Shown here: piece by piece, positions 23,508 to 33,061 of the stretch
Position numbering within the stretch: position 1 is the stretch's first letter
Layout: each line of letters opens with the position of its first letter
Program-made: the position numbers and the translations under genes
From: Arsukibacterium perlucidum DSM 18276
GTDB lineage: Bacteria; Pseudomonadota; Gammaproteobacteria; Enterobacterales; Alteromonadaceae
Direction: 5' to 3'
Length of the DNA: 64,000 bases
Assembly: GCF_000382165.1 (NCBI RefSeq)
Contig: NZ_KB907713.1
Span: 1 to 64,000, forward strand
Notes under the pieces: model-generated
The model's input: the letters and a program-made list of their open reading frames with translations, nothing else
Told to the model about the DNA's origin: nothing
Databases searched by the model: none

Positions 23508-25363
23508 TGCGAAACTTATTAATTAGCCTGGGCCTGCTGTGTAGTATATTTTCGCTACAGGCTGTTGAAATTATGCGGGTAGAGCCCGCTAACTGGTGGG
23601 TGGGTATGGCCCATCCCCAGGTCGAAATAATGCTTTATGGCGAGGGTATTAGTGCTTTGACGCCTAAGCTGAGCTACCCCGGGGTTGGTATTTCAGCAGT
23701 GCAGCGCACGGAGAACCCCAACTATTTGTTCGTTGAACTAACCATAGCGCCAGATGCTGTAGCGGGTCAGCTGCCACTGCAGCTGTGGCGTGCTGAGCAA
23801 CAGCTGCTGCAGCTGGACTACCCGCTACTGACGCGCCAGCCTGGCTCTGCGGCCCGCCAGGGGTTTAACCCCTCTGATGCGATCTATCTGCTGACCCCCG
23901 ATCGCTTTGTCAATGGCGATCCGGATAATGATACTGTGCCGGCGATGCTGGAGGTTGCCAACCGGGCTGCTGATAATGGTCGCCATGGTGGCGATATTGC
24001 CGGGATGCAGCAGGCATTGCCGTATTTAGCTGACTTAGGTATCACGGCTGTCTGGCCGACGCCGCTGACAGAAAATAACCAGCCGGCGTATTCTTATCAC
24101 GGCTATTCAGCAACCGATCTGTACCGGGTAGACCCGCGTTTTGGCAGCAATGAACAATTTCGTGATTTTGTCACTGCGGCCAACAGCCAGGGCATAAAAG
24201 TGATTCAGGATATTATTGTCAATCATATTGGCAGCAACCATTGGTGGCTAAAGGATTTGCCGGCAAAAAACTGGCTGAATTTCCCCAAGGGCGATGCGGG
24301 TGGCCAATTTATCGCCACCAATCATAACCGTAGCACCATTCAGGACCCCTACGCTGCAGCAATCGACCGAACCCTGTTTACCGACGGCTGGTTTGTCGAC
24401 ACGATGCCGGATTTAAACCAGCGTCATCCGCTGCTGGCAACCTATCTTATTCAAAACAGTATCTGGTGGGTAGAATATGCCGGTTTAGCTGGTATTCGTG
24501 AAGATACTTATTCCTACGCTGACAAAACGTTTTTAAGTGAATGGGGGCGGCGCATTATGCTGGAGTACCCGGATTTTAATATTGTTGGTGAGGAGTGGAG
24601 CCCGAACCCGTTAATTGTTTCGTATTGGCAGCGGGGCAAGCAAAATAAAGACGGTTATGTATCGCATACCCCGGCCATGCTGGATTTTCCACTGTATGAT
24701 GCCCTGCTGCGGGCGTTAACTACTGATGAAAGCTGGAATGGTGGCTGGATTAGCCTGTATGAGATGCTCAGCAATGACCATATCTACTCTGACCCTTTTA
24801 ATCTGGTGATTTTTGAAGGCAACCACGATACGGCCCGCATTTTCTCGCTGCTAAATAAAGATATGGACTTATACCGGATGGCGATAAGCTACTTGCTGAC
24901 CATGCGGGGTATACCGCAATTGTTCTACGGCACTGAAATAGCGATGCAAAGCCCGAAACAGCGTGACGATGGCAAAGTGCGCGCCGACTTCCCCGGTGGC
25001 TGGGCCGGCGACAAGGTTAGTGCTTTTAACGGCAAAGGCTTAAATGCTAGCCAGCAACAGGCACAGCAGTTGGTTAAAACCCTGCTGAACTGGCGCAAAA
25101 CGGCCACAGCCATTCATAGCGGCCAGTTGTTGCACTTCGCCCCGGACAGAGGCACTTACACCTATTTCCGGTATAACCATAAGCAAATCGTTATGGTGGT
25201 AATGAATAAGCAACACCAGCCGGTAACGCTCGATTTAGGCCGTTTTAACGAAGTATTGCCGCCAGATAAAACCGCCACTGAAGTAATCAGCGGTCAGCAA
25301 ATCCATCTGGATAACCAACTGACTGTGCCGGCACGCGGCACCTTGCTGCTGGATATTCAGTAA
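23507..25363 (+). CDS. Secreted cyclomaltodextrinase-type GH13 enzyme
   Basis: A 618-residue enzyme; ATG 23507 overlaps the preceding stop and gives a clean signal peptide (MRNLLISLGLLCSIFSLQA). Residues 20-110 form the N-terminal beta domain of cyclomaltodextrinases (EPANWWVGM, VEIMLYGEGI). The barrel shows DIIVNHIGSNHWW, GIREDTYSYAD (nucleophile Asp), IVGEEWS (acid/base Glu) and FEGNHDTARI (third Asp). It should cleave cyclodextrins, pullulan or short maltodextrins in the periplasm. Paired with an esterase and preceded by the LacI-type palindrome. Confidence 0.88.
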   Translation: MRNLLISLGLLCSIFSLQAVEIMRVEPANWWVGMAHPQVEIMLYGEGISALTPKLSYPGVGISAVQRTENPNYLFVELTIAPDAVAGQLPLQLWRAEQQLLQLDYPLLTRQPGSAARQGFNPSDAIYLLTPDRFVNGDPDNDTVPAMLEVANRAADNGRHGGDIAGMQQALPYLADLGITAVWPTPLTENNQPAYSYHGYSATDLYRVDPRFGSNEQFRDFVTAANSQGIKVIQDIIVNHIGSNHWWLKDLPAKNWLNFPKGDAGGQFIATNHNRSTIQDPYAAAIDRTLFTDGWFVDTMPDLNQRHPLLATYLIQNSIWWVEYAGLAGIREDTYSYADKTFLSEWGRRIMLEYPDFNIVGEEWSPNPLIVSYWQRGKQNKDGYVSHTPAMLDFPLYDALLRALTTDESWNGGWISLYEMLSNDHIYSDPFNLVIFEGNHDTARIFSLLNKDMDLYRMAISYLLTMRGIPQLFYGTEIAMQSPKQRDDGKVRADFPGGWAGDKVSAFNGKGLNASQQQAQQLVKTLLNWRKTATAIHSGQLLHFAPDRGTYTYFRYNHKQIVMVVMNKQHQPVTLDLGRFNEVLPPDKTATEVISGQQIHLDNQLTVPARGTLLLDIQ

Positions 25364-25476
25364 GCTTAAGCACGATATTGATAAACAGAACGCAGTACTG
25401 GTATCTGCAAGCTGTTACGTTACAATGGGTTTAATAGCATTGTTATCCGCATATAACCCACAGCAGGAAGCCGCTT

Positions 25477-26703
25477 TTGTATACAGATGACTTTAATCAT
25501 AAACGGAAATTTATCGTAAAACTGGGCAAGATGCTGCATAAGTATGGGACTCCGGCCTATCGGCTGGAAGCCCACCTGACTGAACTGACCACCCATCTTA
25601 ATTTGAAAGGCTCATTTATTATATCGCCCACGTCTATGACCTTTGTGTTGTGGACTGAAGGCCATGAGCAGGAATATACCCATGCTTCGAGGGTAAACCC
25701 TGGCGATCTGGATTTAGGCGCGCTATCGCGAACTGATGAGCTGGTTGATCAGGTGTTGCAGGGCAATGTCGGTTTGTTTGAAGCCGATGCGCTGCTGGAT
25801 GCCATCGACACCCGCCCCAGTTCTTATAATAAGTTAGCCACCGCTGTGGCGATGATGGCCTCAGGCGGCGCCTTTGCCATGTTAATGGCCACCAGCTGGA
25901 ATGATGTGCTGTGGTCGGCGTTGTTATCGTTATTAGTTTATCTGTTTGTGCTGTGGGCGCAGCGCTCGCCCAGAATTTCTAATATGCTGGAACCGCTGGT
26001 TGCAATGGTTGCCGGTATTGCAGCCTGTGCTATTAGCAGTTATATCGACCCCGGCATCAATATCCGGCTGGCCGTGCTATCGGCCATTATTTCATTTATT
26101 CCCGGTTTGGCCCTTACCATTGGTTTTGCCGAGCTGGCTGCGCGCCATCTGGTGTCGGGTAATGCCCGGATTATGGACGCGTTAATGATGCTGTTTAAGC
26201 TGTATTTCGGGGCTTTTCTGGGCATTGCTATCGGCTTTACCCTGTTTGGCATGGTCGACTTTGTTAAGCCCGAAGCAATTTCCCGCCATTTCGCCTGGCT
26301 GGCGGTGGGTATTCTGGTCAGCTCGCTGATTGTACTGTTTAAAAGCCGCGGAAAGTACACGCTGTGGTCCCTTGCCGCCGGCTTTATAGCCTATGGCGTC
26401 AGCATTACCGGCGCCACTTTGGTTGATTACACCATGGGCGCTTTCCTGGGTGCTTTTGCCGTGGGTATCTACAGTAATCTGTTTACCCGGCTGGCCAAAG
26501 CGCCGGCTGTTATTGTCGCCATGCATGGCCTGATTGTGCTGGTGCCAGGCAGCAAAACTTATATTGGCTTAAACTCGCTGATTTCCGGCCAGGATTTTGT
26601 GGTATCAGACCGGGTTGGTCAGCAAACATTTATGATTTTAATGGCGCTGGTTGGCGGCCTTATTTTCGCTAATGTGGCGCTGCCACCGAAGAAAAGCTTA
26701 TAA
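25477..26703 (+). CDS. Threonine/serine exporter family protein (ThrE-like)
   Basis: A 408-residue membrane protein starting at TTG 25477, supported by CAGGAAG seven bases before. It combines both ThrE halves: the N-terminal soluble and five-span domain (KYGTPAYRLEAHLTEL, FIISPTSMTFVLW, GGAFAMLM) and the C-terminal small-domain spans (GAFLGAFAVGIYSNLFTRLAKAPAVIV, LVPGSKTYIGLNSL). Fused forms export threonine and serine in Corynebacterium; in this lineage the substrate is not shown. No neighbour suggests a link. Confidence 0.85.
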   Translation: MYTDDFNHKRKFIVKLGKMLHKYGTPAYRLEAHLTELTTHLNLKGSFIISPTSMTFVLWTEGHEQEYTHASRVNPGDLDLGALSRTDELVDQVLQGNVGLFEADALLDAIDTRPSSYNKLATAVAMMASGGAFAMLMATSWNDVLWSALLSLLVYLFVLWAQRSPRISNMLEPLVAMVAGIAACAISSYIDPGINIRLAVLSAIISFIPGLALTIGFAELAARHLVSGNARIMDALMMLFKLYFGAFLGIAIGFTLFGMVDFVKPEAISRHFAWLAVGILVSSLIVLFKSRGKYTLWSLAAGFIAYGVSITGATLVDYTMGAFLGAFAVGIYSNLFTRLAKAPAVIVAMHGLIVLVPGSKTYIGLNSLISGQDFVVSDRVGQQTFMILMALVGGLIFANVALPPKKSL

Positions 26704-26833
26704 GCCAGGATTTGCCGGCTCATAACTTTTGGCCTGCGCTGCTATAGTTAATTAATGGTTGATTTAGTAAATATAATTGGTACATTTGTTGGCTATTAAA
26801 GGAAATATCCTGCTTTAATAACAAGGAAAACCA

Positions 26834-27271
26834 ATGAAATTACAGATAATTATTGCTGTCGCTCTGACAACTGCGGTATTTCAGGCTGATGCTGCCGGTT
26901 ACGGAGATGTGCAGATTACTTATATGCAACCGGCAGCGGCCGACGCCATCTGGAGCAGAGAAAAACAAGTTACGCCCCGCTATCCGTTAGAATTGGCCCA
27001 ACAAGGTATTATCGGTTGCGGCGTGTTTAATATTAGCGTCGATGCAAAGGGTAACACCACCGATGTTAGCCTGGTTAGTTCAGTTCCTGAAAAAGTGATT
27101 GCCCGTCCGGCCAGTAAAGTCATCAAAAGCTGGAAGTGGGTTAATACCAGCGGTTCGGCCGATGCACCGGAACAAAAGCTGATCAGGCTGGATTTCTGTA
27201 TGGGTCGCAGTACCATGGAGGAAGTACAGGCCCGTTGTAAAGTGCAGGCAACAGCGGCGTGCCAGATGTAA
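26834..27271 (+). CDS. Stand-alone secreted TonB C-terminal domain protein
   Basis: A 145-residue protein with a cleavable signal peptide (to about FQADA, residue 20) and a TonB C-terminal fold from residue 45: RYPLELAQQGIIGCGVFNISVDAKGNTTDVSLV then VIKSWKW. The usual N-terminal transmembrane helix and proline-rich spacer are missing, so it cannot tap the ExbBD motor in the usual way. Four Cys (IGCG, FCMG, RCKV, ACQM) may form disulfides. A decoy, chaperone or envelope-binding role is possible but unproved. Confidence 0.78.
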   Translation: MKLQIIIAVALTTAVFQADAAGYGDVQITYMQPAAADAIWSREKQVTPRYPLELAQQGIIGCGVFNISVDAKGNTTDVSLVSSVPEKVIARPASKVIKSWKWVNTSGSADAPEQKLIRLDFCMGRSTMEEVQARCKVQATAACQM

Positions 27272-27385
27272 AGGCAATATGCTGCATAACATAGTACTGA
27301 CTGACGATAGTTTGCTGCTATGGTTTGGTGTTATAGTTTTGCGATAACTATTATTGCAAGCCTGCAGAATGAAACTGGATAAAGC

Positions 27386-27679
27386 ATGAACCTCGATAAA
27401 GCAAAAAAACGCATCGCAAAGCAGATAAACAAAGGTTTCGACGGTTATCCACAAATTACCCTGGCATATTTTGGCACCAGCGCAGATTGCGCCACTGAAG
27501 TCGTGGTCGGCTTTGTTGCAGAGGCCGGCGCCGCAGCGCAGGAGCAGCGTTTTGTCAGCAAGCAGGATGCGCGGCAAGACGAAACCATCCAGTCGGTGCT
27601 GGTAAAAATTATCGAGCGCGCGGATGCCAGAACCGTAACAGAAATACCCGGTGTGACCATTATTGCGGCTGAAGGTTGA
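27386..27679 (+). CDS. Hypothetical small cytoplasmic protein
   Basis: A 97-residue soluble protein opening MNLDKAKKRIAKQINKGFDG, with no signal or membrane segment. It has the look of a small alpha/beta fold (ITLAYFGTSADCATEVVVGFV). I do not recognise the family. Lysine-rich N-terminus, acidic end. Confidence 0.6.
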   Translation: MNLDKAKKRIAKQINKGFDGYPQITLAYFGTSADCATEVVVGFVAEAGAAAQEQRFVSKQDARQDETIQSVLVKIIERADARTVTEIPGVTIIAAEG

Positions 27680-27810
27680 TTTGCCGTAATCCCTTATACC
27701 TGCCTTTACTGCCTTTTGACCAAGACCCGTTCGGCTGGCCTGTCACTTACTGGTCGTACTTGACAGCTTTGCTGTTATAGGTAACCATTAGGTTACTTAT
27801 CGGAGGTGCT

Positions 27811-28176
27811 GTGAACGAACAACAACTGGATGCGGTGTTTCTGGCGCTGGCGAATAGCAGCCGGCGCCAATTGCTCGATCTTATTGCGGCCAGGCCTGGT
27901 TGCACACTAAGTGAGTTGCTTGGTGAATTTGAGATCAGCCGGATAGGTTTGATGAAGCATTTGCAGGTGTTACAGGATGCACAGCTGGTAGTGGCTGAAA
28001 AACAGGGGCGACAGCGGCCGCTGTACCTGAATGCAGTGCCGTTGCAGCTGATCCATGAACGCTGGAGCGAGCAGTACCGTGACTTCTGGGCCAGTCAGCT
28101 AACCCGGTTGAAATACGCGGTCGAAAGTAAGGTTGCAGCGCAAACAACTAAAAGTAAAGCAAAGGACAAGGTATGA
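27811..28176 (+). CDS. ArsR-family transcriptional regulator
   Basis: A 121-residue winged-helix protein starting at GTG 27811 after GGAGG. MNEQQLDAVFLALANSSRRQLLDL and the recognition helix segment EISRIGLMKHLQVLQDAQLV are those of the ArsR subfamily that pairs with AHSA1/SRPBCC proteins. No metal-binding CxC in the usual place, so the signal is probably not a metal ion. Four bases overlap with the downstream SRPBCC gene (ATGA type), so they are coupled. Confidence 0.85.
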   Translation: MNEQQLDAVFLALANSSRRQLLDLIAARPGCTLSELLGEFEISRIGLMKHLQVLQDAQLVVAEKQGRQRPLYLNAVPLQLIHERWSEQYRDFWASQLTRLKYAVESKVAAQTTKSKAKDKV

Positions 28177-28685
28177 TTGATCCAACCCGGCTGGTTTCAA
28201 AAATAGTGATAAATGGTACGCTGGAAGCGATTTGGCGTGAGCTGACCAAAAGTGACGAGCCTCAGGCAGCCGTATTTAATGCCTGGCTGCATACCCAGGC
28301 ACTAATCCCGGGCGCCAGCCTGCAGATGCGCACCGGCGATGGCCGCAATGTGCTGGTTATTGGCAAGGTGGTGGAGTTTGAGCCGCCACACCGTTTTGTC
28401 CACACTTTCCGCTTTACGCAGTATGACGACCCGGAATGCACCGTCAGCTATCAGCTGGTGCAGCTGGAACAAGGGGTTGAGGTAAGTCTGATCGTTGACA
28501 ACCTGCCAGTGGGTAGCCGTACCGCTAAAGAAATGACCAGCGGCAGCAAGATGATCCTTAATACCTTAAAAGCCGTGGTTGAAACCGGCAAGCCGACCCT
28601 GGGTATCCGGATTATGTACGCCTTATTCAGCAAACTGGGCTTTGTTCTGCCCAAGCGTACCCGTACCGAGCACTGGCCACTTTAA
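28173..28685 (+). CDS. SRPBCC (AHSA1-type) domain protein
   Basis: A 170-residue protein of the START-like fold: TRLVSKIVINGTLEAIWRELT opening, VIGKVVEFEPPHRFVHTFRF and CTVSYQLVQLEQGVEVSLI strands and a long C-terminal helix. Members bind small hydrophobic ligands. It is translationally coupled to the ArsR regulator and followed 15 bases later by a DUF4287/DUF5655 gene with a strong SD, so the three form an operon. The ligand is unknown. Confidence 0.8.
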   Translation: MIDPTRLVSKIVINGTLEAIWRELTKSDEPQAAVFNAWLHTQALIPGASLQMRTGDGRNVLVIGKVVEFEPPHRFVHTFRFTQYDDPECTVSYQLVQLEQGVEVSLIVDNLPVGSRTAKEMTSGSKMILNTLKAVVETGKPTLGIRIMYALFSKLGFVLPKRTRTEHWPL

Positions 28686-28700
28686 CGCAAGGAGGTTGTG

Positions 28701-29264
28701 ATGAGTGATTTAAATGCAGCTGAACAAAGCCAGTGGCGTAATCTGGAGCAAGCCAGAGGTAAAAGTCAGGCCGAATGGATAACCCTGGCCAACAGTAAGG
28801 GCTTTGCTAAGCACAGTGAACTGGTTAACTGGCTGAAAAGCGAGTTTGCGCTGGGCCATGGCAATGCCAACCTGATTGCCCACCGCGCCAAACAGGCTGC
28901 CGCCGGGGGTGAACCCAGTCATGCAGAATTATTGGCCGCTCAGTACGGCGGTGCCAAAGCAGCGTTGCAGCCGATATACGACGAACTTACCGGCTATCTT
29001 GCTAGCCTGGGCAGCGATATTGAACTGAGCCCGAAAAAAGCCTATGTCAGCGCCCGTCGCAATAAGCAGTTTGCGTTAATCCAGCCCTCTACCGCCAGCC
29101 GCGTAGACTTGGGTCTGAATTTAAAAGGGGTTGAACCGGCCGGTAAACTGGAAGCGTCCGGCAGCTTTAATGCGATGTGCAGCCATCGTATCCGCCTGAG
29201 TAGCATTGCTGATATTGATGAAACCGTAAAGCATTGGCTGGCAGAGGCCTACAACCGCGGCTAA
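28701..29264 (+). CDS. DUF4287/DUF5655 domain protein
   Basis: A 187-residue cytoplasmic protein. ATG 28701 is preferred over the GTG three bases before because AAGGAGG ends six bases upstream. The N-terminal half (AEWITLANSKGFAKHSELVNWLKSEFALGHGNANLIAH) is DUF4287 and the second half (YDELTGYLASLGSDIELSPKKAYVSARRNKQFALIQP) is DUF5655, a fold thought to bind nucleic acid or another ligand. Families of this kind often accompany ArsR/SRPBCC pairs, as here. Confidence 0.8.
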   Translation: MSDLNAAEQSQWRNLEQARGKSQAEWITLANSKGFAKHSELVNWLKSEFALGHGNANLIAHRAKQAAAGGEPSHAELLAAQYGGAKAALQPIYDELTGYLASLGSDIELSPKKAYVSARRNKQFALIQPSTASRVDLGLNLKGVEPAGKLEASGSFNAMCSHRIRLSSIADIDETVKHWLAEAYNRG

Positions 29265-29317
29265 ACTGCCTTATGCTGGATCCGCATCGCTGACTTTGAT
29301 AGCAAAACCGAGGCATT

Positions 29318-29548
29318 ATGAAAACGAAACTTGTGCTGGTCGTACTGGCGGTAGTCCTTTCTGGAACTGCTGGTTGCAGCAATAAAGCGGTGTACCAGAA
29401 TCTGCAACTGAATAAAAAACAGGAATGCAGACGCTTGCCTGTTACCGAATACGACGATTGTATGCGGGGTATGGAACAAAGTTATGAAGAGTACGAGCGG
29501 CAGCGCAAGCAAGCGACCAAGCCGCAGCCTGCCAGAAACGGAGGATAG
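29318..29548 (+). CDS. Small lipoprotein of unknown function
   Basis: A 76-residue protein with a lipoprotein-like signal ending TAGC (Cys20) and a mature chain of about 56 residues, charged, with a Cys pair around LNKKQECRRL and DDCMRG. SD GAGG. It appears in the style of small envelope lipoproteins of this order, but no function is known to me. Confidence 0.6.
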   Translation: MKTKLVLVVLAVVLSGTAGCSNKAVYQNLQLNKKQECRRLPVTEYDDCMRGMEQSYEEYERQRKQATKPQPARNGG

Positions 29549-29677
29549 TTTAACCAGGCACGGCTGACAATACGCGCCAGCCATCCTGTAACTGGCCCAG
29601 TTGTAGGCCTGCTTAACATGCATTGTTTACCTTAATAATGCCTTGCGTTGCACCAAAACCTGCCATTAAAAGCCGTT

Positions 29678-29691
29678 TGAATACGTATTCA
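29678..29691. promoter_or_regulatory. Candidate LacI-family operator before the sugar-transporter operon
   Basis: TGAATACGTATTCA is a perfect 14-base palindrome, 112 bases before the MFS gene start. It differs from the site at 12679 only at the third base and its mirror. Confidence 0.7.
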
Positions 29692-29803
29692 TCTTGTGGT
29701 TGCACTAAAATGGGGTTATCAAAGACGCTCGGGGAGCCTGAGCAGCCCAAAAGTGTGCAGCGTGGGTATATCACAATTATAAAAGCCTGGAGAGACAAGC
29801 ATC

Positions 29804-31300
29804 ATGCAATTAAAGCCGAACCTGAGTTTCTGGCAAATTTGGAATATGTGTTTTGGTTTTTTTGGTATTCAGTTCGGTTTTGCCCTGCAAAACGGCAACG
29901 TCAGCCGGATTTTCCAGACCCTTGGCGCCGATATGGAGCAAATCCCGATTTTATGGATTGCCGCACCGTTAACCGGCTTGCTGGTGCAGCCAATTATTGG
30001 CCACTTTAGTGACAAAACCTGGACTAAGCTCGGCCGGCGCCGGCCTTTCTTCTTATACGGCGCCCTGGCAACCACTGCCGCCTTAGTGTTAATGCCTAAT
30101 TCGCCGACCTTGTGGTTCGCCGCTGGTATGTTATGGATTTTAGACGCCGCTATAAATGTGACGATGGAACCGTTTCGGGCGTTTGTTGGCGATAACCTGA
30201 ATAAACAGCAGCGGCCAACCGGTTTTGCCATGCAGAGCTTTTTTATCGGCGTAGGTGCGGTGGTAGCGTCGGCCTTACCCTGGATGATGACCAACTGGTT
30301 TGGCGTAGCGAACACGGCCGCGGCCGGGATGATCCCTGACTCGGTAGTTTATTCGTTTTATGCCGGCGGCGCCGTGCTGTTTTTAGCGGTGGGCTGGACC
30401 ATTATCTCCAGCAAAGAATACAGCCCGGAGCAACTGGCAGCCTTTGATGCCGCCGAGCAAGCAGCATACCCCAGTGCCCCCCAGGCTACCCCAGCAGCCA
30501 ACTACTGGAAAAGCGGTGCTGCCGCTGTGGTTATCGGTGTTATGGCATTGGTGGTGGTAGCCTACGCTAATTTAGATAAGCAACTGTATTTATTAGGGGG
30601 GCTGATCGCGGCCTTTGGTTTAATGCAGTGGGCGGCCAGTTGGTTTAAGCAACAGGCAAACCGCAATATGCTGGTAGAAATTACCGATGATTTATTTACC
30701 ATGCCCTCCACCATGCGCCAGTTGGCTGTGGTGCAGTTTTTCTCGTGGTTCCCGCTGTTTGCAATGTGGATCTACACCACTGCTGCGGTAACCAGTTACC
30801 ACTATGGTACCAGTGACACCACCTCGCAGGCTTATAATGATGGCGCCGACTGGGTTGGCGTATTGTTTGCCGTTTATAATGGTTTTGCGGCGCTGGCTGC
30901 CTTGTTAATACCGTTGTTAGTTAAGTTTACCGGTGCCCAGAAAGCGCATGCCGTTAACCTGTTATTTGGCGCAGCCGGCCTGTTTTCGTTCTTTGTGATT
31001 AAAGATCCGGCCTTACTCTGGTTACCCATGATCGGCATCGGTATTGCCTGGGCCTCTATTTTATCCCTGCCTTATGCCCTGTTATCGAACTGCCTGCCGG
31101 CCCATAAAATGGGGGTGTATATGGGTATGTTTAATATCTTTATTGTGTTGCCGCAATTACTGGCCGCGGCCATTTTGGGCAGCCTGATTGGTTACTTCTT
31201 TAATGGCCAGGCCATTTACGCCCTGGCAATTGGTGGCTGTTCTTATGTGTTTGCCGCACTGTATGTGTTGCGGGTAAAAACGGTAAAAGTGGAAAGTTAA
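29804..31300 (+). CDS. MFS sugar transporter (maltose-type, SLC45-like)
   Basis: A 498-residue inner-membrane transporter with 12 predicted spans. The start (LSFWQIWNMCFGFFGIQFGFALQNGNVSRIFQTLG) and the loop GHFSDKTWTKLGRRRPFF are diagnostic for the glycoside-pentoside-hexuronide-like MFS branch that carries maltose and sucrose in Alteromonadales and Caulobacter. An operator lies upstream and the alpha-glucosidase gene follows two bases on. It is expected to import maltose or maltodextrins by proton symport; the exact sugar is inferred from the operon. Confidence 0.88.
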   Translation: MQLKPNLSFWQIWNMCFGFFGIQFGFALQNGNVSRIFQTLGADMEQIPILWIAAPLTGLLVQPIIGHFSDKTWTKLGRRRPFFLYGALATTAALVLMPNSPTLWFAAGMLWILDAAINVTMEPFRAFVGDNLNKQQRPTGFAMQSFFIGVGAVVASALPWMMTNWFGVANTAAAGMIPDSVVYSFYAGGAVLFLAVGWTIISSKEYSPEQLAAFDAAEQAAYPSAPQATPAANYWKSGAAAVVIGVMALVVVAYANLDKQLYLLGGLIAAFGLMQWAASWFKQQANRNMLVEITDDLFTMPSTMRQLAVVQFFSWFPLFAMWIYTTAAVTSYHYGTSDTTSQAYNDGADWVGVLFAVYNGFAALAALLIPLLVKFTGAQKAHAVNLLFGAAGLFSFFVIKDPALLWLPMIGIGIAWASILSLPYALLSNCLPAHKMGVYMGMFNIFIVLPQLLAAAILGSLIGYFFNGQAIYALAIGGCSYVFAALYVLRVKTVKVES

Positions 31301-31302
31301 TT

Positions 31303-33051
31303 ATGTTTAAATTATCAATATCAGCCATAGCGCTGGCCATTGCATTGGCTGGCTGCTCGCCAGCACCAGAACCAAGCTCGCTAAATCAGCCAGTGGCCCC
31401 GGCTAGTCAAAGCGCCGCCGCTCAGCAAAACGCTGCGGCTGAGCAAAACGCCGTGGCTCAGCAAAGTGATGCCTGGTGGGACAAGGCGATTTTCTATCAG
31501 ATCTGGCCACGTAGTTTCTATGATACCGATGGCGATGGCCATGGTGACTTTAACGGCATGACAGCCAAACTGCCTTACCTGCAGGAGCTGGGAGTGAATG
31601 CGCTGTGGTTAACCCCGATGTTTGAAGCGCCTTCTTATCATGGTTATGACTTCACCGAGTTTTATCAGGTAGAGAGTGATTACGGCACTATGGCCGAATT
31701 TGAAGCCTTTATACAGGCTGCAGATGCCAAAGGCATGAAGGTTATTCTGGATTTGGTTATTAACCATATTTCCAGTGAACATGAATGGTTTCAGCGCTCT
31801 GCAGCGGGTGAAGCACCTTACAAAGACTACTTTATCTGGCGTGACGATATGCCAGCGGCCGGCAGCGGCTGGGGCCACGCCTGGAGTGACAACGATAAAC
31901 CTGATGCCGTCTGGCACTGGAATGAAACCCGCCAGCAATATTATTACGCTGCCTTTGGTGCCAGCCAACCTGACGTAAACCTGCGCCACCCCGATGTGGT
32001 GGCTGAGATGGAAAAAATGGCGAAGTTCTGGCTGGATAAAGGCGTTGCTGGTTTCCGCTTGGATGCGGTGCGCTTTGCCATGGAAGGTGGCCCGGCTGCA
32101 CAGGCTGATACTAATGAGACCATCGCTTACTGGCAGAGCTTTAATCAGTTTGTGAAAAGCGTTAACCCTGAAGCCTACTTAGTGGGTGAAGCCTGGGTCG
32201 ATATCCCGATCGCTGCCCGCTATTTTGGCGAGGGCAAAGGCTTAGACCAGGGGTTTGATTTTGAAGTAGGTTATAAAATTCTTGGCTTATTACAGCAGGA
32301 TACAGCTGGCGAAGCGCAGTTTGGCACTATGCAGTCGAATCAGCAGCAGGTGGCCGATGCAACAGTGCTGGCCGAAAACGTCCAGCAACGAATTGATTCG
32401 GAAGCGCCGCTTAGTTTTTTTGCGCCCTTTATAACCAACCATGATCAGGAGCGCGTGGCTTACCAGTTAAAAGAGCATGACAGCAAAGCCAAACTGGCTG
32501 CTGTCATGTTGTTCAGCTCGCCGGGTACGCCTTACATTTATTATGGTGAAGAAATTGGCTTAACCCAGGACAGAAGCGGCCACGACGTATTCAAACGGGC
32601 GCCCATGCTGTGGGATAACAGTAAACAGGCCGGCTTTACCAGCAGCGATAACAGCTGGGTAGAACAACTGGCACTGTTTGGCGATGGCTTCCCTAACTGG
32701 TGGCCGGATTTTCTGGCTAAGCAGCTTAGCGCTGAAGATCGCAGCGTTGCTGCGCAACAAGCGCAGCCGGATTCTGTCTGGCAATTGTATAAATTTTTAA
32801 TTGCCCAGAAAAAACAGCGGCCAGAGCTGGCTACTGCCGGCAGTTATCAGGTTAGCCAGCTGGAAAATGGCGTGCTGCAAATCAGCCGTGAGCTAAACGG
32901 CAGCAAAAGTCTGTTTGTGCTGAACTTAACTGATTCAGCGCAGGATATCAGCGCCATTAACCGCGAAGGTTTAACCCCGGGCTGGGCCTTTGAGCTGGAC
33001 GGCAATCTGTTAGCCGGCTTTGGCCTGCTGGTGCTGCAAACCGCTAAATAA
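31303..33051 (+). CDS. GH13 alpha-glucosidase-type lipoprotein
   Basis: A 582-residue enzyme with lipobox LAGC (Cys18) and a low-complexity Ala/Gln linker to residue 60 (repeats of QNAAAEQNA type). The barrel begins WWDKAIFYQIWPRSFYD, as in alpha-glucosidases and oligo-1,6-glucosidases. Regions: DLVINHIS, GFRLDAVRFAMEG (nucleophile), VGEAWVD (acid/base) and FITNHDQERV. Being lipid-anchored it would cut short maltodextrins outside the inner membrane, before or beside import by the co-transcribed MFS protein. An intrinsic hairpin at 33062 ends the operon. Confidence 0.88.
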   Translation: MFKLSISAIALAIALAGCSPAPEPSSLNQPVAPASQSAAAQQNAAAEQNAVAQQSDAWWDKAIFYQIWPRSFYDTDGDGHGDFNGMTAKLPYLQELGVNALWLTPMFEAPSYHGYDFTEFYQVESDYGTMAEFEAFIQAADAKGMKVILDLVINHISSEHEWFQRSAAGEAPYKDYFIWRDDMPAAGSGWGHAWSDNDKPDAVWHWNETRQQYYYAAFGASQPDVNLRHPDVVAEMEKMAKFWLDKGVAGFRLDAVRFAMEGGPAAQADTNETIAYWQSFNQFVKSVNPEAYLVGEAWVDIPIAARYFGEGKGLDQGFDFEVGYKILGLLQQDTAGEAQFGTMQSNQQQVADATVLAENVQQRIDSEAPLSFFAPFITNHDQERVAYQLKEHDSKAKLAAVMLFSSPGTPYIYYGEEIGLTQDRSGHDVFKRAPMLWDNSKQAGFTSSDNSWVEQLALFGDGFPNWWPDFLAKQLSAEDRSVAAQQAQPDSVWQLYKFLIAQKKQRPELATAGSYQVSQLENGVLQISRELNGSKSLFVLNLTDSAQDISAINREGLTPGWAFELDGNLLAGFGLLVLQTAK

Positions 33052-33061
33052 GCAGCCTGAT

